The position numbers were made by a program, and so were the translations under genes. From positions 62,399 through 85,751 of the forward strand of contig BMAT01003899.1 of assembly GCA_019649035.1 (NCBI GenBank): 23,353 bases of DNA, given 5' to 3'. The notes under the pieces were generated by a model. That model was given only the letters and a program-made list of their open reading frames with translations. It was not told where the DNA came from and did not search any database. This stretch comes from Elysia marginata (Eukaryota > Mollusca > Gastropoda > Plakobranchidae). Positions 1 through 9,800 of the stretch are shown here, one piece after another. The first letter of the stretch is position 1. Each line of letters starts with the position of its first letter.

Positions 1-800
1 ATTTAATTTGGACAGAATGCTAGACAATTTGGTAGGTAGCCACGCCTTACTTCATAAAATTTAGTTTGGATTGAATTTATAATCTAAGCCAAAAGCAAAA
101 TATTTTTTGTCGAGGTCAACACACATTTTACATTGAAAATCCATTAAGAAATATTTTCAAGCAGCTGAAAAGTGTGACAATACATGTGTAAAGATACAGG
201 CTTTAATTGACAAACACAAGCAATACTATTTTATCATATTATCTACCATGCATTCAACTATTTCATGTATTTTGGAAAAATCTGATGCACAAATGAAAAT
301 TAGAAAGATGTTAATTACAAATTTATAAAAATCACAAAATTACACATTGTATATTTCTGCTCTTACTTCTACGGTAACACAATGATTGTGCTTGTGCAAA
401 AAATCTTTATTTATTTGTCTTTCTTTTCAATCCATGTTTCGTCTGATTTGATATATGCGTTAATTAAATATGATTTACCTTCCTCTATGAGCTCAAACTG
501 TGACACAACTATTCTATCTGGTCTCCAACCAAGTTCTTCAGCACAAACGTTTTCATCCACCACCCCATTCATCTAAAGCTTCTGATTGACTATAGCCTTG
601 GCAGAATAAATGAACACTTGTCTTGAGCATTATGTAACAAATAAAGACCCCCTAAAATGCTACTTTTTTACAATTGGACCTTCTACTAATTCAACATAAT
701 ATCCTGGGCCCTTGAATATTGAATGATGCATTTCAAAATATAAGGTTTTTTCATTTAGAGCTGGTGACAGAGCTGACAGCGCAAGGTTGAAAAAGATCCA
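1..800. other. 3' UTR and downstream flank
   Basis: AT-rich sequence with no open frame I can support. The part from about 385 to 800 is probably 3' UTR on the minus strand. A 64-codon plus-strand frame at 382-576 has no recognisable content. Confidence 0.5.
406..415 (-). promoter_or_regulatory. candidate poly(A) signal of the SHOC1-like gene
   Basis: Two overlapping AATAAA hexamers lie on the minus strand about 390 bases past the stop codon. They are the first canonical hexamers I see downstream on that strand. If used, the 3' UTR is about 400 nt. Confidence 0.5.
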
Positions 801-887
801 TTAAGAGCTGAAATTTTCTCCTCTTTGGCTTGCAAGAGACTGACGTTGCAAATGCAATTGCCACCTTCTTATTTTTGAATCCTCCTC
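801..887 (-). CDS. SHOC1: SHOC1-like terminal exon with stop
   Basis: This 87-nt exon follows acceptor TTTATTCTCATTTCAG, which has a good pyrimidine tract. It encodes 28 residues, beginning [20 protein letters not shown] and ending GENFSS, followed by TAA at 801-803. The basic, Gln-rich helix is compatible with a protein C-terminus. It is in phase 0 with the previous exon. An alternative acceptor 69 bases upstream would hit a stop after one codon in this phase. Confidence 0.75.
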   Translation of the reverse strand, partial: EEDSKIRRWQLHLQRQSLASQRGENFSS

Positions 888-3800
888 CTGAAATGAGAAT
901 AAAGTTTTTGTTTGACACACCAACAGGTTGAGAGAAATCGGGCCCTGCATAGTTTATAACTGTGAAAAGAAAAACAATACTTTAACCACTATTGCTACAA
1001 AATATTTTTAGCAGCCTTGATCTACAAACATATTCCTACACCTGTTGGAAAACAGTTGAAGACTTCAACATTTAAAGTAGTACCCTTTCCTTTTCTAAGA
1101 AAGCTGCTAAGTGAAATTAATGTTTAAGATCCTTGACTAGAAAAAAAGCTGATGAAAAAAATGAGAAACTTTGGATAAGAAAGCCACACCACAGGGTTAT
1201 ATACTTGACAAGACCTTGTACATAAGTGACTATATAGCTGCAGTTTTGAAATCAAAAGAACATATAAACTAGAACACAACTTTAAGACCTAAAAGTGAGA
1301 TCCACTTGAATTTTGCTTCATGTTTCAAAAGCAAAGGGCAAAAAAAAACCCCAACTTATATTCATTTTCATTTTAGAATACAGCCAACCAATTTAAATTT
1401 TCATTTGTAACCTATTTTTCAGTTCCTAAACCTCCAAAAGTATTTCTACGGTAAGCAGCATTATTCATTCAGTCTTTTGAAAAATAAAAATACACTGATC
1501 AAACACATAAATCCAATAAATTAGAGATTATAACTTACAGCAGTTCTTCTAAAAGCAGAACCATCATATTTCATGGGTCGGGGGACAACAGGGGAATATG
1601 ATAAATCCATGGGTGGAGACATATCTGCATTGCCACAGAGAGACCTAAAACCAGAAGTTTCACGAGCTTCATTGTCAGGACTTTTGTCTTGGCCTAAAGG
1701 GAATAAGTCTTCCCTTTGAAGTCCAGAAATACCTGTGAGGTAAATTTGTTAGGAGAAGGTGTTTTATTAGAAAAAATACTACATTCTTCAATACAATTAC
1801 ATTCAAGACACAAGATAATCATAAAATGATGCTAACTTAAACTCTGCCGACTACATAAAATTTTGGACTTGTCGTTTGCAATCTGCATAATTTATGAAAC
1901 AATAATTTATTGCAATTGAAAATCTTTTTGGATTGTCTATTGCAGCAGTAACATGGCAAAAAAGGAAATATTAGTTCTGATAACTTACCTTCATTGTGTG
2001 CCTTGGAATATGACTCATATTTTTTCCACTTTGAAAGGCATTTATTTGGAGGTTTCAATACAGACTGTTTTCTGAGCACATCTGGATTTTTCCATACACT
2101 TCTTGCTTCAATTTCATTTTGATTTCTGAATGTAGAAGTTGCAGCAATCCTGTTTTCTTCATAGGACCTATTTAAAGGTAATAACCCAGAAGAACAAAAG
2201 TTGTTTTCATCTGGGCTTTGAATTTGCCTGACCATATTGGCTTTGTGCTTATATCTTTCACTTAAGACCCCCACAGGATGACTTGCTTTTTCCTTGCTCT
2301 TGTATGTAAGGGGACTTAAGCCTCCATGATTGTCAGGAATTTGTGCGGCCTCTCTTGAGAGATCTTGATGCTGGGAAGGTTCGGATCTTTCTGAACATAA
2401 TTCATATTGACAGTTAGAAGAATTCCTTCCCATGTAACTGTGGCTATGGTGCCTGTTGTGGGAGACATTCCATGCTTGTTCTGTTGGGAGAGGATGAAGT
2501 TTGCCATAACTCTCTGACGCAATGTTAGGGCTCATAGGTAGAGGAAAGAAACTCTGAATCTGTGCAAGTCTTTTAGTATTATCTTCTCTACTTGCACAGC
2601 TCTTTCTAAAATCATTAGGGTCATCAAGCCTATCAAAGTTTGCAGAGATGTTTTCTTTTTCATGTTTGATAAATGACATTTCTGAGGCACTGCCCCTGGG
2701 AGTAATTTCAGATTGCATATTATCAACATTTAACCTCCTGGTAATTCTTTCATCTCTAAAAGCGCCACCTGACTGAGCAATCTGAAACATTCTTGGTGCT
2801 TTAAATGCATTCTGTGCTTCTACTTGTAAAATATGCCTTTTCAAAGCTTTGGACACAGAAAAAGGTAGTGGTGAATCTCCAACATTATACATGTCATTGT
2901 TCTCCAAGTCAGAGTATTCAAAATGTGATGGAAACTTTCTGGGTATTTGAGCTGGCTGTGAACTATAATCCTCATCAAGAGGAGAAGTATCTGGCTCATT
3001 TCTTCTTGCTGTTGATGAGAAAATCCCATAAGTGTTCTTAATATCTTTTTCAAAGGCATTCTTTGAGAGTGAAAGAGGTTTTTGCTTCAATCCACTGTTT
3101 TCTCGACAATGTGGATTAATTCCTGAATAAGATGTTTCCTCATCAGTTAACTCTTGTTTAATACAAAACATCGTGTCTAGATCCCCCTGAAATGGAGTTT
3201 GAATATGATAAGCAGGCTCATGGAGGTATGCTTTAGAACTTTGAACCCTCTCTACATAATCAGCAGAGCTGAGAAGATTTCCTCCTCTCCCTGGCTCGTT
3301 AAGCAAGGAGAGCCCACTTCTTTCCGTGTACTGTAAACTTGAACTATATTCGTTTCTCCTGTGGACTGGGCTTCCAACATTTTCATATCTATTTAAATCT
3401 TGGACTTCTGACTTATATTGATGGCATCCAGGTGGCTCTGAGTTTTTTAACTGAAATACCTCGTTCGCCAAATATGATTTTTCACAATTGCTGTGCGACT
3501 TTTTTGCCAAGTTCTTAACCATGACGTTCTGAGATACTTCTGCTTGACTAAAGTTTGAATGTTTATGAGTAAATTGGTTAGAATTAGCCACAATTTCCTC
3601 ACTATGTCCAGAGTTATTTTCTTGACTGAGAAATGGATATGTTGAGGAGACAATGGGATTGTCACATTTTGATGGGCAGTTTTGATAAAATACAGGGCAC
3701 TTTCTTCTAAGATTGGTACAGGTGGCAAGGTTTGGTTCACGGGCAGTCATTGCATTATAGGGAATGTCAAATCTGTTGACATCATTGCAAATGTTCCCAT

Positions 3801-6800
3801 CCACAGAGCTTTGTGTTTTTGATTGTTCTACGGGTACAGTAAAATCCATGCTCGTGTTATTGACAGTATAATCTGATGCCTCTAGACAAGCACCCTCAGA
3901 TGTATCATAATGGTGTTCCTGCTGCCTGAATGACTTTTGAGTTTCATTATTGGGAACACAGGACAACTTGAGCTGAGCATTCCAAGGGCGGGTATTCTGC
4001 CTACTCACTATTGCACATTTTGAAATATCTGAATTATTGTATGGTAGTGATTTTGCAGGACCAAGCGTTCCCTGAAGCTGTGGGTGTTCTGAGACATGTG
4101 GCTCTGACATCCCAATTGAACCCTGTTCAGTATAATGATCTTTGGCCATGTGAGAAGAAGAACCTAAGCTGCCACTAAGTTTTATTACTTCTGTAGGTTT
4201 CTCTTTCAAGTCTTCATTAACCAGGGAGTTTTGTTTCTCATCTGTTTTGCAAGACGTTCCAGAATGACAAGATGATGAAAAAGACATGTCCAGGGTCCTA
4301 TTAGTAGACACAGAAGTCTGAGAACTGAACAATTTGTTTTTTAATGACCAGGCTGATGTTATGTGGTTCAGAAACTGAAACAAAGCAGAAGTGAAAGTCA
4401 CAAATTAATTAGAAAGACCAGTTTAACATAAATCTTGCAGCCTGTGCAAATAAGTTAGATGTCACAGTTTCACATTGCAAGGCATGCTTGAAAAAAAAAA
4501 TTTTCTCCAAGGATTAAAAACTGCATGAGACCATCAAAGTTTTGTGGAAAGATGTTAGAAATTTTTCTTATTTAAAATACAGTGGATTCCACCTAAAGTC
4601 AACACCTTTAAGGGAAACTCTTGCTTAAAGTCAGCACTGTTTTGCATTTCTTGATATCTTTGTAATGGTTAAAGTCAACCCTTGCTTAACGTCGACACAT
4701 TTTTTCGGTCCCGAGGTGTTGGCTTTATCAGGATTTCACTGTATAGAAAAAGCAGAATAAGTCTACCATTTAAAACTATTTTTTTCAAATTCATATATCA
4801 GACATGCAACTAATTTGGACTAACAGCATGACATTGTCCATGTCACCCAAGTCAATTCTCAATCAAGTCCAATTTTCTTTTGTATCATAGAAATACAAAT
4901 TTTACATAAGTGAATATTGGTTGAGCTGGTGTAGGCAAAAACCTTATTTTGTTTCTTTCAATTCTAAAAAGTCTAATTACATTAGGCGTATGCTGTTTAT
5001 CACAAAAATATACCTAAAACAGGAAACAATGACAGCTTTGAAAACTAAGAAATCAAATTTAAAAGGGTAAGTTTTAAACAAATTATTTCAGGGGAAATAA
5101 CTTAGGTTTTCTAACTTGATTTTCACATGTTAGTTTTGCAACCTGAATAATAGAAGCTCAAACCTTATACAAAAATAAATCATACTATTCTCATACATTT
5201 TTTCCCCTGTGCTTTCTATTCTCATTGTGACCTGGTTTGGTTAGCTGATAAGAAAACTTCTTTTATTAGTTCATGTAATATACTTCTTATAACACATGTC
5301 TGGTTACACATACTTAATTAGCTTTGAGCTTTTAGAAGGTAGGCATGCAGTGAGTAAACTTAGTATAGTATTACTAAACCCTTCACTCCAAAGAGTCGCG
5401 AGGGAGCACTTCCTCATACCTAGCCCATATGGGACTGTCTAGCGTCACCACGGAGCCAAAAAAATGAAGCTCAGTCTCGTACTATTCTAATACATATATT
5501 CATATCATATACAGCTTGGATATGCTGAAGCTGCACACAATGCTTTCACAATGTTCAGGGTAAAAAGAAAAAAAAAGAAAGCTTAGGGCCTAGTTTGGAC
5601 CAACCTTCAGAGTAGTGTGAGGTAGATCAGGCACGGCTTGTGACATCTCTTCCACTGACATTTCCAGCACATCTGTACATTTCAGCTTTTGAAGTAAAAC
5701 TTGAGCACTTATATCAAAACAAAATAGAAAGAAGATAATAAAAAAAAATGGTTTAAAAATATTTTATCAGAGCAACAAAAATATAATTTATAGAGCCATG
5801 AAATCCCAACTTGATGAAAAAAAATAGAGATATTTTTTGCCGAATGCTGCGGGTTTGAAAAATGGCTACACCCCCCAATTTTTTGTTGATAAGTAATTAT
5901 ATGCATCATTCTATGGGCATGCACCAAAATCTAGTAATTTTGTGACTCATTCAATCATGGTGGAATTATTTTTTAATTTTGAGTTTTTTACTTTAGACGT
6001 TCATAATAATATTGACCAAGATAAGGCTTAGAGGGTCTCAACTGTGGGGAGGTATTTTTGTGGATGTCCGAGAGATCTGTGACGTTTTGTCTCATTCAGC
6101 CGCAAGTCAAGTAGCTCTATCTACCCCTCAACTGCTCTATATAATATTGCAGTAGAAGTAATCTATTCTCAAGTGTTTTAAATTCACATATCAGTATAAA
6201 GTAAAATCATGCTATAGGGTCTAGATCTAGATGTATGTTATCCAGATTAATTTTTGTAGTAGCAACTCATGTTTTGGGGCCAAAAGAGAAGGTGGGAGAG
6301 GAAGAGACAAATGGACATGTACAGAGAAGTAAAGACCGCGATAGATAAGGATAAATAGATTAGATAGATAGATACATAGATAGGAAATGGGATAGAAGGA
6401 TGTGGACTATGATAAAGAGAAGGATAAAACGATTAAAGGGAAGTAAAAAAAAAAGTAAAGAGAAGGCGTTGACAGAAAACTTTAAAGCAATATTAGATGT
6501 ACAAAAGGTAAGCCAGCGGAAAGAAGAATACAAACCTGATGTAGACAATAACATTTAGGTTATAAAAAGAGAAGAAGAGAGCTTTTTAATAGGAGGATAG
6601 CACATTCTTAGATTCCTTCCCCAAATCAATTCTAATACTTGTTTATACCCGCAAAACTGCGAGTACCTTGTTAGTTCTCTATTGAAAACAAAAGAAAATG
6701 TAAAAAATATGAGCCATACCTTTGAAAAAAATTGATAAGGCTATTAAATATACCATTTCTATGGAGCATATAGAAAGACTAATACTAATACACCTTTGGC

Positions 6801-9800
6801 TTGAAGTAAAGCAGATCCAATTAATGTTTTAATTTCATAGACATTGATTCATTGTTATCCATGTTATCTATTAGAATGAAAAATAATATGAGGAACTACA
6901 AATTTGATCCAACGTTTTGATTCAAACTCTCTAAAACTGAAAATAGTTTTTAAAAATCAAGCTGCTTGAAGATTTAGATGCAACGAAATATCAAAAAGCT
7001 TATACCGTGACACAATGGCAGTTAAAAGAACTATTGTTATAAGTAAAGATCTCAAAACCAGTTTTCATCTCTATTTGGGAGCTATTATTAAGTTTTGAAA
7101 ACTACATCAAACCAAACCCGCTAACTTAGTAATAAAAAGAACAAAGCTATTTTTATAAGTCACCTTGTAAAGATTCAGAAAGAGAAAAAAGCTATTTAAA
7201 CTTTTTCTTACTTACATCAGAATCTAGTTTTTTGTACAATAGAAGAAAGTGCTCAACATTTTTTTCAATAATGGAGCTTGTATTTTTGTATGTAGAATCT
7301 AGCTTACATTTTTGCCGACAGATCTGTTTCGTCATTAGGACGACTTTTCAAGGCAGTCTATTTCATCTGGGTCGTTAGTCTGCTTGTGTTGGCTGTGCGG
7401 TGCACATGCGTGCACAAGCGAATGGGAGAGACAATGCATGCATGTCCCCAGCAGTTCTTTCCTTTTGTTTTGGCTTGGCTTTTTTAAAATGTAGTATTTT
7501 TCTAGTAGACAGAGATTGCATTTCTTTGTTGAGGTTGAGAAGGCGTTAGATTTTTCTATTATTTTCCATGATAGGGCAAATTCCTTTTTGTTTTCCTTAA
7601 GGTTCCATATTCGTTCGCTAAGTGCAATTTTAAGCCATTTGAAGGGACCACTGAGATTGCCTCGACATGACTATGTTGATAAAACTTCTGGGGACAATAA
7701 AGACAGTTATGTCCCTAAAAATCCAATTCTGAATTTTTTTTCTTTTAAACAGACTTTTGAAAATTTTCCCCAATGCAAAAATGTAAGTTTCAATGTACAA
7801 ATCTAATGAATTTTCTAAAAGTGAGGTAAAAACATGTTTGAAAAACAAATAATGGATAAATTGCAAAAACAATCATTTCAAAATGAAATTTCAAGTAAAT
7901 TTTTTTTAGAAAAGCAACATTTTACCTGAAAGGATTTAAACAAGGAAGTGTGAGCAATGCCTCCTCTTGCTGAGATATGCAATATTGTCAAAGTAACATG
8001 ATTGTTAAAGTTTTCAAAAATTTTACCACATCTAGAAATCAAAAGCAATAGTTTCCTTTCTAACTCAATTACACAAAATAAAAGTAACATAGGAAAATTT
8101 GCAACAATGGTGACAGCAAAGGCAAAGGAATTTGAATTCTACTTACAATTATTTGACAGTTTTCACTTTAACAGGAATTCATATACTGACTATGCATGGC
8201 TCTGAATTACAAATGTTGAATAGTCAATAAAATTATCAAAACTTTGTTGAAAGATACTTAAACTTCTATTGATTTAAAATATAGAGACGAAGAGGAATAG
8301 AGAGCCTTTCTCAAATTTAAGTTTCTCATATCCGACTCAATTGCACTGTTGGGCAGAAATATCCTTAGTAAAAATGAAAAGTTACTATTTTTATGTCTGT
8401 GACTTGTATCATGGTTGTAATTTATGTTGTCATCATCATCTTTAAGAACATAGTTTTTTATTGAGCTGCTATTGCTGTCATGGTTGAATTATAGATCAGA
8501 CTAAAAATGTGAATCATTTGACTTGTGACAAGTTTAATACGTTTAATTACTAAATCATACAGCACATTACAAAAATACTTTAATAATTTGATATTGCTAG
8601 GGGCTAATTTTCTATGTAGCCTTCCACAGAAAATAATTTTTTAAATCTAAATGTCTCGCATTCTGTCCAAATGAGTCATCAAATGGCTTGATTTGAGATA
8701 TAGGCTTTTATAGATATGTGAGTGGTCGGTAGTTAAATTTAAAAAAAAATTTTAGATATTGATGCTAAAACCATTTCTGAATAGTTTTCAAACCTTATTC
8801 ACGTTGAAATTTTATGTTTCATGTGTTTAATTTTAGTTGGAATGGTTACTAAGGCCTCAACACCTTAATAGTCGTCTATACTTTAAATGCTATTTTCTCC
8901 CTTTTCTAAAATTTTACAAGACTTACACTATCAACTTCAAACGGCTATAACTTCAGATAGACGAATAATATGATGGAGCTTTTCTGTTCGTTGCATTTGA
9001 AAGTAGAGAAAATAAGCTTTTTTGAGATACCAATATCTGATTACCCTCCTATTTCGACTCAAGACTCATTTTGACTGCTTGCAAGACAAATGTGTTTATT
9101 TTGTCCCATTGAATAGAGAAACACATATGTGTATTGCTTTATGTATTTGTGTTGTTGGCTTTACTTATGACTTTGTAAATGACAAAACTAATATTGTTTT
9201 CGATGAAACTTATGTAATTTGTTTTGATGCATACATCCCCTCTTTTATATGGCCTAAAAATCTGGCTCTATTCTGTACTGTTTAAATTTATCAATATCTC
9301 CTGGATCACAGAATTGTTGACAATTATAGCTCTGAAGTGTTCATAAGTCAATTGCATTTCAAATTAATATAACAGTTAGTCTATACAATCATGAAATTGT
9401 ACCTGCATTTATTGAGAATTGAGAAAAACAAATATAATGACATTGGATAAATTTACCTGGGACATATCTGCAGATAACCATGGCCTCTCTGTGTCAGTCT
9501 CTTTTTGAGAAGCCACGTACATGTTGGCTAAACTGCGAATACAAGAGGCAACGTCTGCTTCTGTCAACCTGACAAGGACCTGTATTAAGAGACATAGATA
9601 TTGCAGTTGCTATGACAGTTAGAAAACAGCAGTTCATTATACTTGTATGCTTTTAATGGATTCATACAGCTTAAAAGAATCAAAATCATAAAAGATGCAC
9701 ATTAGTAAACAAATTGAAAGAGCAAACATTCTGGGTATTTATAAACTTTGAAATAACCCTTACAATAGCAGCAAGCTCTATAGGATAAACTTAGGTGGTT

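Noticed and set aside
870-956. Alternative acceptor for the last exon at TTTTCACAG
   Set aside because: In the phase set by the previous exon it meets a stop after one codon. The acceptor at 888 has a better pyrimidine tract and keeps the frame.
2805-3059. Extra frames on both strands over the giant exon
   Set aside because: Shadows of the 795-codon coding frame.
6068-6102. Second hammerhead-like string on the minus strand (CTGAATGAGAC...ACAGATCTC)
   Set aside because: It lacks the GAAA core in the right place and stem I does not pair convincingly; resemblance to the 7313 motif may be chance or deep decay.
7516-7806. 96-codon plus-strand frame
   Set aside because: It is largely antisense to the Penelope-like coding relic, which explains its length.
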